Part shown: piece after piece, positions 8,315 through 16,201 of the stretch
Position numbering within the stretch: position 1 is the first letter of the stretch
How the letters are laid out: every line of letters begins with the position of its first letter
Source of the DNA: Sphingopyxis sp. Root154
GTDB lineage: Bacteria; Pseudomonadota; Alphaproteobacteria; Sphingomonadales; Sphingomonadaceae
DNA length: 64,000 nt
Reading direction: 5' to 3'
NCBI RefSeq assembly: GCF_001427105.1
Contig: NZ_LMGI01000002.1
Location: 1,530,651 to 1,594,650, forward strand
Position numbers and translations under genes: made by a program
The notes under the pieces: generated by a model
Seen by the model: only the letters and a program-made list of their open reading frames with translations
Told to the model about the DNA's origin: nothing
The model's database searches: none

Positions 8315-11017
8315 TCAGAAAGCCGTCCGGAAGCCGACGTAGAAACGCCGTCCGAGCAGGTCATAGGTCATCGTGTCGGTGTTCGCATCGGTGAAGCTCT
8401 GGATATAGGGCGCCTTGCGATCGAACAGATTGTCGACGCCGAGCTGGAAGCGGGTCTTCTCGTCGATTTCGAACGCGACCTGGAGATTGTGGTAGAAGAC
8501 ATTGGGCGTGCTGTAGCCGATCTCGCCGGGGGCCGCATTGAAGTCGGTCGCCTTGCCGACCCACTGGGTCGACCAGGTCGCGCTGACACCGTCCTTTTCA
8601 GCGGTCAGCACGCCATAGCCGCGCCACTTCGGATAACCGCCGTTGCCGCCACCAATGAAGCCGTCGAAATCGATCGGGGCGCCGCCCGGGAAGGGCAGGA
8701 CGACATATTTGTTGAGGTAGGTCAGGTTGACGTCCAGCGAGACATTCACGCTGCCGATGCCGCCCGCGTAGACGAGACCGAGGTCGAGCCCGTTCATCTC
8801 CTCGCGGCCGGTATTGATCGGCTGGGCGGAGAGGAAGGTGACCTCGCCGGTGAGCGGGCTTCGCGTGAAATCGTCGCAGAAGGGATGCGACAGGTTCGTG
8901 CTCGCATAGCAGATTGCGAGCTTGGTCGAGCCCGGAATCGCGCGGATCGCGTCCTTGATCTTGATGTCGAACCAGTCGGCGGTGAGCGACAGGCCGGCAA
9001 TCAACCCCTTGGGCGTGATGACCGTGCCGACCGTCCAGGTCGTCGAACTCTCGGGTTTCAGATCCTCGTTGCCGCCGACCGTGGTCAGGATCGTCGTACC
9101 GAGCTGGACATAATTTGCCGGCACGCCCGACGCCTGACAATTGGCGATCAGCCCGGCATTGCCGCTCGTCGAATAGCGCGAGCAGGGGTCGGTGGTCGTC
9201 AGATTGCCTTCGGACACGCCGCCGAACAGCTCGGGAACGTTCGGGATGCGAAAGCCGGTGCCGTAGGTGCCGCGCAGCCGGAAGCTGTCGCTGATCATCC
9301 AGTCGAGGCTCGCCTTATAGTTCCAGTCGCTGCCGAACAGGTCATAGTCGGAGTAGCGCACCGCGCCATCGAGCGTCAGCGCTTCGAAGAAGGGCTTATC
9401 GGCAAGGATCGGCACCGAGAGTTCGAGATAAGCTTCCTTGGCGACGCTCGTCCCCGAAATCGGGCTTTGCTGGTTGGTGTTGGCGATACCCAACACCGTC
9501 AGCGGATCAGGATCGCGCCAGCCCTTTTCCTTGCGATAGACGACGCCTGCCGCAAAGGAGACGGGCCCCGCGGGGAGCTTGAACAGGTCGCCGTTGATAT
9601 CGGCGGTGACCGTCGCGAGCTCATTGCCGCCGCGATCGCGCGACGTGAAGAGAATATAATCGAGGACCTCCGGCGTCAGGTCGCCAAAGCCGAGATAGTC
9701 GGCGCACGGGATCGTCGCACCGGCGGCAAGGCTGCACTTGGTCGTGTCGAGCGTATTGGCCACTCGCTCGAGGTTGGCGATGTTGGTCGAACCATCGACT
9801 GCGGTGTTGCGGCCGAACGCGCCCGCGATTTCCCATCCCCAATTGTTCGAGAGCTTGCCGCGAAGGCCGAAGGTGCCCTGCCAGGTGTCGGTTTCCTGGA
9901 AGAATTCGCGCGGGCCGGGCTCGGCGAGGCGGCGTTGAATGAGGACGATATTCTGCCCCGTCGGGTTGGTTGGATTGCTCGCCGCGATCGAAAGATTTCG
10001 CAGCGTACCGGGCGTCGCGATCTGGTTCGATTTGCGGAAGGTATAAAGGAATTCGCCGAACGCCTCGATATTGTCGGTCAGATCATAGTCGGCGAAAAAC
10101 GCCGTGCTGACGCGCTCGACCGGGCTCACCGCGTTCAGGAACGGGTTCGAGTTGAAATTATGCTTGGCCGCACTGTACGGCTCGAAGAAATTGCCGTTAC
10201 CGCCCAGCACCTGATTGAAGTTGATCTGCTGCCCGTTCGGCAGCACCGCCCGCCCGCCGATCGTCGAGGCGCTGTTGACGCATCCGAGCGTTCCCGGCGT
10301 GGTTTCGGCCAGCGAGCAAGGCGCGCGCGACGCCATGTTGACCGCACTCGTCTTCTGATAGGTGACGGCCGCCATGAAGCCGCCGCGATCATTGCGGACG
10401 CCCCAGAGGAGGTCGGCGGTGAAGTCCGAACCGTCGCCCTTTTCGGTAAGCCCCTGACGCACGCTGAGGCCAAGACCTTCATAATCGGTGCGGGTCACAA
10501 GGTTGACGACGCCCGCCATTGCGTCGGCGCCATAGATCGCCGATGCGCCGTCCTTGAGCACATCAGTGCGTGCGAGTGCCGCGACGGGAATCATGTTGAG
10601 GTCGGGCGACGAGTTCGCCCCGGTGCCGCCCGCGACGAGACGGCGACCGTTGAGCAGCACGAGCGTGCGCTTGATGCCGAGGCCGCGGAGGTTCACCTGC
10701 GCCGTGCCATAGCCGTTGTTCGCCCAATAAGCCGAGGTCTGGTTGCCCGCGAAGCCAGCGTTGGCGGGCAAGCGCTGCAGCACCGTCTCGATATTGACGA
10801 CACCGGTATTTTCGATCTGCTCGGCGGATACCACGGTCGCCGGACCGACACCGGCGAGATCCTGGCGGCGGATGCGCGACCCGGTCACGACGATGTCGCT
10901 GCCGCTGGTCGCGCCTTCAGCGCCCGTCTCGGGTGCCGACTCGGCTTGCGCGAATGCTGGGGCGGAAATGCCCGCACAAACCGCTGCGCCTGCGAGCAAA
11001 ACTGTCCTGATCTTCAT
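8315..11017 (-). CDS. TonB-dependent receptor
   Basis: A 900-aa outer-membrane receptor. It begins with a signal peptide (cleavage near AFAQAE), has a TonB-box-like DIVVTGSRI at about residues 45-53, a plug domain with LRGLGIKRTLVLLNGRR, and a long beta-barrel ending in aromatic YVGFRTAF. It imports a ligand across the outer membrane with energy from TonB. The TonB box and plug are of the large sphingomonad/Caulobacter type rather than a classical siderophore receptor. It leads the operon with two PepSY proteins. The operator-like site at 11065-11076 links it to the HutC-like regulator. The ligand is unknown. Confidence 0.95.
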   Translation of the reverse strand: MKIRTVLLAGAAVCAGISAPAFAQAESAPETGAEGATSGSDIVVTGSRIRRQDLAGVGPATVVSAEQIENTGVVNIETVLQRLPANAGFAGNQTSAYWANNGYGTAQVNLRGLGIKRTLVLLNGRRLVAGGTGANSSPDLNMIPVAALARTDVLKDGASAIYGADAMAGVVNLVTRTDYEGLGLSVRQGLTEKGDGSDFTADLLWGVRNDRGGFMAAVTYQKTSAVNMASRAPCSLAETTPGTLGCVNSASTIGGRAVLPNGQQINFNQVLGGNGNFFEPYSAAKHNFNSNPFLNAVSPVERVSTAFFADYDLTDNIEAFGEFLYTFRKSNQIATPGTLRNLSIAASNPTNPTGQNIVLIQRRLAEPGPREFFQETDTWQGTFGLRGKLSNNWGWEIAGAFGRNTAVDGSTNIANLERVANTLDTTKCSLAAGATIPCADYLGFGDLTPEVLDYILFTSRDRGGNELATVTADINGDLFKLPAGPVSFAAGVVYRKEKGWRDPDPLTVLGIANTNQQSPISGTSVAKEAYLELSVPILADKPFFEALTLDGAVRYSDYDLFGSDWNYKASLDWMISDSFRLRGTYGTGFRIPNVPELFGGVSEGNLTTTDPCSRYSTSGNAGLIANCQASGVPANYVQLGTTILTTVGGNEDLKPESSTTWTVGTVITPKGLIAGLSLTADWFDIKIKDAIRAIPGSTKLAICYASTNLSHPFCDDFTRSPLTGEVTFLSAQPINTGREEMNGLDLGLVYAGGIGSVNVSLDVNLTYLNKYVVLPFPGGAPIDFDGFIGGGNGGYPKWRGYGVLTAEKDGVSATWSTQWVGKATDFNAAPGEIGYSTPNVFYHNLQVAFEIDEKTRFQLGVDNLFDRKAPYIQSFTDANTDTMTYDLLGRRFYVGFRTAF

Positions 11018-11064
11018 CGCGAAACCCCCTTCTGGTTGCGTTACCCACCTCAGAGAGCATCAAA

Positions 11065-11076
11065 TGTATATACAGG
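11065..11076 (-). promoter_or_regulatory. Putative HutC-type operator in the receptor promoter
   Basis: On the minus strand the sequence reads TTGACCTGTATATACATTTG. It contains the palindrome TGTATATACA and shares CCTGTATA with the site before the hutC-like gene. It overlaps a TTGACC that could be a -35 box, so binding would block transcription of the receptor operon. Confidence 0.5.
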
Positions 11077-11345
11077 TCAACATAAAATTGCGTTGAAGAT
11101 CAATATCTTAGTTGCGTATCAGCAGTGCGCAGTCGGTCCATATAATACGCATCCGAAGCATCTACCCCTCACGCCCCATGACATTTTTTTGAATTCAGGC
11201 GGAGATGCGTGCCGGGCGCCTGCTAGGCCGCAAAAACCCGGGACTGACCCTCGCCGCCGAAGGCCGTCACGTCGAAGACGTTCTTGCTCCCATCGGGCAT
11301 TTCTATTCCCGGCGAACCGCGCGGAATGCCGCCGCCCGCCGCAGC
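11077..11345. other. Gap between receptor promoter and copB end, no gene recognised
   Basis: About 270 bp. It contains an AT-rich stretch around 11085-11160 and a run of seven T at 11182-11192. A very short minus-strand frame follows the copB stop, but it has no family resemblance or good ribosome site. I see no convincing gene. Confidence 0.5.
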
Positions 11346-12500
11346 TCAAAACCAGGCGCGTATCCCCATTACGAAGCTGACCCCGCTCGCATCCTCGCCT
11401 GCCGCGCGGGCAAAGCGCGCGGTGTCGCCGACCTTGCGCGCCCATTCGACGCCAACATAGGGCGCGAACTCCCTGACGATTTCGTATCGCAGGCGAAGCC
11501 CCAGTTCGACGTCGGACAGGCCGGAGCCCGTTCCGGTTTCGGGCACATCCTGAGCCGAGAAATTGAGTTCGGCCATCGGCTGGAGGACGAGCTTCTGCGT
11601 GATGCGCTGGTCGTAATAACCCTCGAGGCGGCCGAGCAGGTCGCCCTTGTTCGAGAGGAAAAGCGCGCCCTCGACTTCAAACCAGTATGGCGCGAGCCCC
11701 TCGAAACCGATCGTCGCATAGGTACGGTCAGGGCCCGGCCCCAGATCCTGCCGGATGCCAGCCTGCGCATTAAAATAGGGTCCGATCGCGCGGCTGTAGA
11801 GCGCCTGCATTTCGGCACCCTCTACGCCCTCGCCGAAGACGCCCTCGCCTTCGCTCTTGATCGTCAGCCGGTTGATGTCGCCGCCGTACCAGGCCTCGCC
11901 ATCCCACCGGAAGCCGTCGCGGCCCTTGCGCGCCTGATATTCGGCGAGATTGAAGCTGATGAAGGCGATGGTCTGTCCGCCATTCTCCTTCATCATCTCG
12001 TGGCGCGAATGTTCCATTTCGGCCCTGGAATAGATGCGGTCGGCATACCAGTCGGAGGGGGGCGCGGGCGCGGTGGCGTCGCCCGGGGGCGAGTCGGTGC
12101 CGCTGGCGCCGCTCTTCGCTTCCATCGTGCCCGCGGCCTTCGGGGTGCAATGGCCCATGCTCGCATGCTCGGGCGGGCAGTCGGGATCGGACGGCGACAT
12201 CGCGCCATGGTCCATCGCGTCCATTGCGGGTCCGCTCTTGTCCATGGTCTCGGGCTTGGGCGTGCAATGGCCCATCGCCGCATGTTCGGGCGCGCAGCCC
12301 GGGGATTCGGCCGGCGCGTCGCCGGTGGGCGCGGGCCGGACGACAGGTGCTGGCGAAGGCGCGGGGGCGGGCGCAGGCTTGGGCGCCGGCGTCAGCGCGG
12401 GCGCCGCTCCGTGCATTGAATGATCCATCGACTGGGCCGCAGCGGGGACGGCGAAGGCGAGCGGCGCGATGCCCGCGAGCAGGAGCGCGATCCGGGTCAT
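11346..12500 (-). CDS. copB: Copper resistance outer-membrane protein CopB
   Basis: A 384-aa protein: signal peptide (cleavage near AAAQS), a Pro/Ala-rich linker, two Cys/His/Met boxes of the form CxPEHAxMGHCTP, a SDWYADRIYSRAEME segment, then a C-terminal beta-barrel ending in Phe (GIRAWF). CopB proteins bind copper at or in the outer membrane. The start at 12500 overlaps the copA stop by 4 bp (ATGA), fixing both gene boundaries; a longer upstream frame runs inside copA and is spurious. The copper boxes are shared with CopA, which suggests metal exchange between the two. Confidence 0.92.
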   Translation of the reverse strand: MTRIALLLAGIAPLAFAVPAAAQSMDHSMHGAAPALTPAPKPAPAPAPSPAPVVRPAPTGDAPAESPGCAPEHAAMGHCTPKPETMDKSGPAMDAMDHGAMSPSDPDCPPEHASMGHCTPKAAGTMEAKSGASGTDSPPGDATAPAPPSDWYADRIYSRAEMEHSRHEMMKENGGQTIAFISFNLAEYQARKGRDGFRWDGEAWYGGDINRLTIKSEGEGVFGEGVEGAEMQALYSRAIGPYFNAQAGIRQDLGPGPDRTYATIGFEGLAPYWFEVEGALFLSNKGDLLGRLEGYYDQRITQKLVLQPMAELNFSAQDVPETGTGSGLSDVELGLRLRYEIVREFAPYVGVEWARKVGDTARFARAAGEDASGVSFVMGIRAWF

Positions 12501-14284
12501 GCCGCGTCTCCTTTCGGGCGAACGCTCACCACCCGCATCATCCCGGCATGCATGTGGTAGAGCATATGGCAGTGGAACGCCCAGTCGCCGAGCGCGTCGG
12601 CGGTGAAATCGAAGCTCGCGGTGCCGCCCGGTTGGACCAGCACCGTATGCTTGCGCGGCGAGCGGTCGCCCTTCCCCGTGACCAGTTCGAAGAAATGGCC
12701 GTGAAGATGGATCGGGTGACTCATCATCGAATCGTTGATGAGGTTGATCCGGACCCGCTCGCCCTCGATGAAGGGGATCGGTTCGTGATGGTCCGACATC
12801 TTCACCCCGTCGAACGACCACATGAAGCGTTCCATGTTGCCGGTGAGGTGGATGTCGAGCGAGCGCGAGGCGGCGCGCACATCGGGATTGCGTTCGAGCG
12901 CGACAAGGTCGTGGTAAGTGAGCACTTTGTGCCCGACGTCCTCGAGCCCCTGCCCCGGTTCGCCCATGCGGTCGACCGGCATCGGCGAGATCGACTGGAC
13001 GCTTGGATCGCGCTTGACCTGCGGCGCGACACTGAAGTCGCGCATGCTATGGTTCATGCCCCCGGCACCATGCCCCATCGCCGCGTGATCGACGGCCCCG
13101 CCCTCGGCGGGCGGCGGCGTGCAATGGCCCATCGCCGCATGTTCGGGCGTGCACGACGCATCGCCGCTCGCCATCGCGCCCATGCCCATGTCCTTCATGG
13201 TCGCGAGCGGCCGTTCGCGAAGCGGCGGCACCTCGGCGGCCATGCCGGCGCGCGGCGCGAGCGTCGCGCGGCCCATGCCCGAGCGGTCGTTGGCCTCGGC
13301 GACAAAGGTATAGGCGCGGTCCTCGGCCGGGGTCACGATCACATCATAGGTCTCGGCGACGGCGATCTGGAACTCGTCGATATCGGTCGGAACGACGTTG
13401 AGGCCGTCGGCCTGCACGACGGTCATCCTGAGACCGGGGATGCGCACATTGAAGATCGTCATCGCCGATGCGTTGATGATCCGCAGCCGCACGCGCTCGC
13501 CGGGATTGAAGAGCGCGGTCCAATTATCGCGCGGACCGTGGCCGTTGACGAGGAAGCTATAGGTCGACCCGTTGACGTCGGCGATATCGGTCGGGTCCAT
13601 CCGCATCGCGCCCCATTCGACGCGCTCCTTCAGCGACTGGTCCTTGCCCGCGAGCAGCCCCGACAGGGTCTGGCGCTGCATGTTGAAATGGCCTGGATTG
13701 ACCTTCAGCTTGCGGAAGATCGCCTCGGGCGACAGCTGGCTATGGTCGGAGAGGACGACGACATGCTCGCGGTCATAGCCGACCGGATCGGGACCTGTGG
13801 GATCGATGACGATCGGGCCGTAATGACCGAGCTGCTCCTGCAATCCCGAATGGCTGTGATACCAGTAGGTCCCCGACTGGACGACCGGAAATTCATAGAC
13901 GAAGCGCGACCGGGGCTTGATGCCGGGGAAGCTGACGCCGGGCACGCCGTCCATATGGAAGGGCAGGATCAGCCCGTGCCAATGGATCGAGCTGTCCTCG
14001 TCGAGGTCGTTGACGACGGTGAGCCGGGCGGTCTGGCCTTCCTTCAGGCGGACGAGCGGCGCGGGCACGGTGCCGTTGATCCCGATCGCGCGGCTGAGCT
14101 TGCCGTCGATCCGCATCGTCTGGCGCGCGATGCGCAGGGTGATGTCATTGCCCGATACCGTCGGCAGCGGCGCGACGATGCCGGGCGACACCGACTGCGC
14201 CCAAGCCGGAAACCAGGGTGCAAGCGCGGCCACGGTCCCGCCGCCCAATGCTCCCGTCACGAAACGACGCCTGCCTATCTGCAT
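12497..14284 (-). CDS. copA: Multicopper oxidase CopA, copper resistance
   Basis: A 595-aa periplasmic multicopper oxidase that oxidises Cu(I). The Tat signal peptide is RRRFVTGALGG followed by a hydrophobic stretch and AWAQS. All four copper motifs are visible: SIHWHG, YWYHSHSG, HPIHLHGH and the C-terminal HCHMLYHMHAGM with its type 1 ligands. A Met/His-rich insertion at about residues 365-420 contains another CTPEHAAMGHCTP box. It overlaps copB by 4 bp. The ECF-type promoter at 14316-14344 would put it under the adjacent sigma factor. Confidence 0.96.
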   Translation of the reverse strand: MQIGRRRFVTGALGGGTVAALAPWFPAWAQSVSPGIVAPLPTVSGNDITLRIARQTMRIDGKLSRAIGINGTVPAPLVRLKEGQTARLTVVNDLDEDSSIHWHGLILPFHMDGVPGVSFPGIKPRSRFVYEFPVVQSGTYWYHSHSGLQEQLGHYGPIVIDPTGPDPVGYDREHVVVLSDHSQLSPEAIFRKLKVNPGHFNMQRQTLSGLLAGKDQSLKERVEWGAMRMDPTDIADVNGSTYSFLVNGHGPRDNWTALFNPGERVRLRIINASAMTIFNVRIPGLRMTVVQADGLNVVPTDIDEFQIAVAETYDVIVTPAEDRAYTFVAEANDRSGMGRATLAPRAGMAAEVPPLRERPLATMKDMGMGAMASGDASCTPEHAAMGHCTPPPAEGGAVDHAAMGHGAGGMNHSMRDFSVAPQVKRDPSVQSISPMPVDRMGEPGQGLEDVGHKVLTYHDLVALERNPDVRAASRSLDIHLTGNMERFMWSFDGVKMSDHHEPIPFIEGERVRINLINDSMMSHPIHLHGHFFELVTGKGDRSPRKHTVLVQPGGTASFDFTADALGDWAFHCHMLYHMHAGMMRVVSVRPKGDAA

Positions 14285-14315
14285 AAAATTCCCGGATATT
14301 GCCTTGGTTCAATAG

Positions 14316-14344
14316 TCATACGCGGCACACGCACCCGTCCCTCA
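14316..14344 (-). promoter_or_regulatory. ECF-sigma-type promoter of copAB
   Basis: On the minus strand TGAGGGA (14344-14338), 15 bp, then CGTATGA (14322-14316), about 30 bp before the copA ATG. The same -35/-10 pair and spacing occur before the anti-sigma gene (15696-15724) and copC (15757-15784), which makes recognition by the local ECF factor very likely. Confidence 0.7.
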
Positions 14345-14385
14345 CCCTTTCAAATGAAATTGCGGGGTGAGCCATGTTTCCGCCT

Positions 14386-14970
14386 TCAGCCTGTCCCGCG
14401 CGCGGCCGTCTCGCCGAGCAGTGCCTTCAATTTTGCACGGGCACGGTAGAGCCGCGTTTCGACCGTCTTCTCGCTTGTCTGGAGCAGTTCGGCGGTTTCC
14501 GCCTGGCTCAGCTCCTCGACGCCGCGAAGGACCAGAACCTCGCGCAAATTGGGTGCGAGGCGGGACATAGCGGCGCGGACACGGGCGAGTTCGGCCCGAT
14601 CGGCCGCTTCGGCATCGGGCGCCGGACCGTCGCTCGCGACATCATGCGCGCTTTCGAGCGGCAAGGCCCGCGCGAAGAAGGACCTGACCGAGCGGCGCCG
14701 CGCCCAGTCGCGGCACTTGTTGAGCGCGATCCGGGCAATCCATATCCGGAAAGGCCGGTCCGCATCATAGCGGCCAAGCGCCCCAAAGCCGGCGACAAAG
14801 GTTTCCTGCGTCAAATCCATTGCCTCGTCCGGATCGCCGATATTGGCACGGATCAGGCGAAACACCGGTGCCTTGTACCGTCGCAACAATTCCCGATAGA
14901 CCTGTTGTTGACCTGCACTTGCAAGCGCGGCGAGCTCGCGGTCGCTACATTGCGCAAGGTCGAGACTCAC
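14386..14970 (-). CDS. ECF RNA polymerase sigma factor, CnrH-like
   Basis: A 194-aa ECF sigma factor with region 2 (DLTQETFVAGFGALGRY followed by RPFRIWIARIALNKCRDW) and region 4 (LRGVEELSQAETAELLQTSEKTVETRLYRAR). It starts with GTG at 14970, overlapping the sensor gene by 4 bp. Order and partners match CnrYXH of Cupriavidus: membrane anti-sigma, periplasmic metal sensor, sigma factor. Its neighbours suggest that here it answers copper rather than cobalt and nickel. It should direct transcription of its own operon, copAB and copCD from the shared promoter motif. Confidence 0.92.
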   Translation of the reverse strand: MSLDLAQCSDRELAALASAGQQQVYRELLRRYKAPVFRLIRANIGDPDEAMDLTQETFVAGFGALGRYDADRPFRIWIARIALNKCRDWARRRSVRSFFARALPLESAHDVASDGPAPDAEAADRAELARVRAAMSRLAPNLREVLVLRGVEELSQAETAELLQTSEKTVETRLYRARAKLKALLGETAARGTG

Positions 14971-15407
14971 CGCGCATCGGCGGTCAGCGCCTGGACCACG
15001 CTCTTGTCGAACATCGCGGCCTGCTCGCGATCGAGAACGACGCGCATCGCAAACAGGTGCTGGAGCGTTTCCTTCTGCAGCTCGCCCATCACCCGGTGGG
15101 TCTCGTCGATCGCCTCGGTAACGCGCGGTCCATAGCCATGCTCGGCTTCGATCGCCTGCGCGAGCCGAATATTGGCGGCGCGCATGTCGAGTTCGAGCGC
15201 ATCGCGCCGGGTCGCGAATTTCGCCTCGATCTTGTCGAGCTTTACCTGCTGCGCGGGTGAAAGCTTCAACTCGCGATGAAGAAGCGCGTGAAGTTCGGTT
15301 TCGCTGGCACGCGGCGTCTCGACGACGAGGCGTCCGGCCAATACGCCCGCGAGCGCGGCGACAAAGGCGATCAGACCGAAGAACAGCATCCGGCGCGACG
15401 AGGTCAT
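14967..15407 (-). CDS. Periplasmic heavy-metal sensor, CnrX-like
   Basis: A 146-aa protein with one N-terminal membrane anchor (about residues 8-26) and a periplasmic, highly helical domain of the metal-resistance/CnrX-Spy type. The core is ELHALLHRELKLSPAQQVKLDKIE followed by FATRR and a long amphipathic helix. Histidines (H40, H44) and several Glu residues could bind the metal. It overlaps the anti-sigma gene by 1 bp and the sigma gene by 4 bp. The role inferred from CnrX is to sense periplasmic metal and control release of the sigma factor by the anti-sigma. Confidence 0.85.
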   Translation of the reverse strand: MTSSRRMLFFGLIAFVAALAGVLAGRLVVETPRASETELHALLHRELKLSPAQQVKLDKIEAKFATRRDALELDMRAANIRLAQAIEAEHGYGPRVTEAIDETHRVMGELQKETLQHLFAMRVVLDREQAAMFDKSVVQALTADAR

Positions 15408-15670
15408 CAGCGCGAATCCAGCAAGGTCGAGGGGGCAAGCGGGGTGGCCGGAATGAGCGGCGTCAGCGGGCTCGCCGCGATGGCTGGCGGAACGATCGCG
15501 CTACCGGCGACGAAACCGCCGCCAAGCGACACAAAAGCCGCAACCGCCATCATGCGCCGCACCGCCGACGCCTCGCGCTGCCGTCCGGCGAGCGCAGTAA
15601 GGATGCGGTCGTCAAGCGTATCGAGCTCGATCGGCACCCGCGCTTCATTCAAAATCCGGAGTTCGTCCAT
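15407..15670 (-). CDS. Putative membrane anti-sigma factor, CnrY-like
   Basis: A small protein of 87 aa starting MDELRILNEARVPIELD, with one membrane segment at about residues 42-62 (MMAVAAFVSLGGGFVAGSAI) and a short Pro/Ala-rich tail. Length, topology and position as first gene before a CnrX-like sensor and an ECF sigma point to CnrY, which holds the sigma factor with a short cytoplasmic N-terminal helix. Direct sequence similarity is weak at this length. ATG 15670 is preferred to an upstream frame start at 15718 because the ECF-type promoter lies at 15696-15724. Confidence 0.75.
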   Translation of the reverse strand: MDELRILNEARVPIELDTLDDRILTALAGRQREASAVRRMMAVAAFVSLGGGFVAGSAIVPPAIAASPLTPLIPATPLAPSTLLDSR

Positions 15671-15695
15671 CGGTCTTCCCGCAGTCCACAACAGA

Positions 15696-15724
15696 TAATA
15701 CGCGCACGATCGCATCATCCCTCA
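15696..15724 (-). promoter_or_regulatory. ECF-sigma-type promoter of the anti-sigma/sensor/sigma operon
   Basis: On the minus strand TGAGGGA (15724-15718), 15 bp, then CGTATTA (15702-15696), 26 bp before the ATG at 15670. The match to the copA promoter is exact in the -35 element and differs by one base in the -10, indicating autoregulation. Confidence 0.7.
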
Positions 15725-15756
15725 GAAGTAATCCAACAAGAGGTTGCCGATTTTCC

Positions 15757-15784
15757 AAGGGCCGTGCCGCCGCTTTGCGTATTA
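15757..15784 (+). promoter_or_regulatory. ECF-sigma-type promoter of copCD
   Basis: AAGGGC (15757-15762), 15 bp, then CGTATTA (15778-15784), 29 bp before the copC ATG. The -10 is identical to that of the divergent anti-sigma promoter and the spacing is the same; the -35 keeps the GGG core. Confidence 0.62.
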
Positions 15785-15813
15785 GCAGGACAGACCCGAA
15801 TTTGGAGGTTTTT

Positions 15814-16197
15814 ATGATGAAGTCATTTCTCCCCGCCGCGGCGGCCGCCGTCGCCCTCCTTCTGATGCCGGCCGCGGCCAGTGCGCATGCCAAGCTCGTC
15901 GGTTCGACGCCGGCCGCGAATGCCACCGTCTCAAAGGTGACCTCGGTCACCCTTCGCTTCAACGAGAAGCTCGTCGCCTCGACGGTGAAGGCCGAACTGG
16001 TGATGACCGGCATGCCCGGCATGGCCAATCATGCGCCGATGAAGATTCCTGCGGCCTCGGCGATGGGCAAGGACGGCAAGTCGCTGACGCTTACCGCCAA
16101 GCGCGCGCTCGTCCCCGGCACCTACAAGGTCAAATGGTCGGCAGCGGGCGCCGATACGCACCGCATGGGAAGCGAATTCAGCTTCACGGTGAAATAA
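15814..16197 (+). CDS. copC: Periplasmic copper-binding protein CopC
   Basis: A 127-aa secreted protein with a signal peptide ending ASA before HAKLVGSTPA; the new N-terminal histidine is the known Cu(II) ligand of CopC. A Met-rich loop (MTGMPGMANHAPM) for Cu(I) and a late histidine in GADTHRMGSEF are present, within an immunoglobulin-like fold (SVTLRFNEKLV). The ribosome site GGAGG (15804-15808) serves ATG 15814 or 15817. It is followed 4 bp later by copD, with which it is thought to deliver copper to the cytoplasm or balance periplasmic copper. Confidence 0.95.
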   Translation: MMKSFLPAAAAAVALLLMPAAASAHAKLVGSTPAANATVSKVTSVTLRFNEKLVASTVKAELVMTGMPGMANHAPMKIPAASAMGKDGKSLTLTAKRALVPGTYKVKWSAAGADTHRMGSEFSFTVK

Positions 16198-16201
16198 GGC
16201 C

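Noticed and set aside
7772..11380. A 1202-codon open frame on the plus strand opposite the TonB receptor
   Set aside because: It is the antisense shadow of the receptor and PepSY genes; the product is low-complexity Arg/Ala/Asp-rich and has no fold or motif.
12224..14449. A 741-codon plus-strand frame opposite copA
   Set aside because: CopA shows all four multicopper-oxidase motifs on the other strand; the frame is a by-product of GC-rich codon use.
15671..15813. A small gene in the divergent copC/anti-sigma gap
   Set aside because: The gap is fully explained by two ECF-type promoters and a ribosome site; no frame is convincing.
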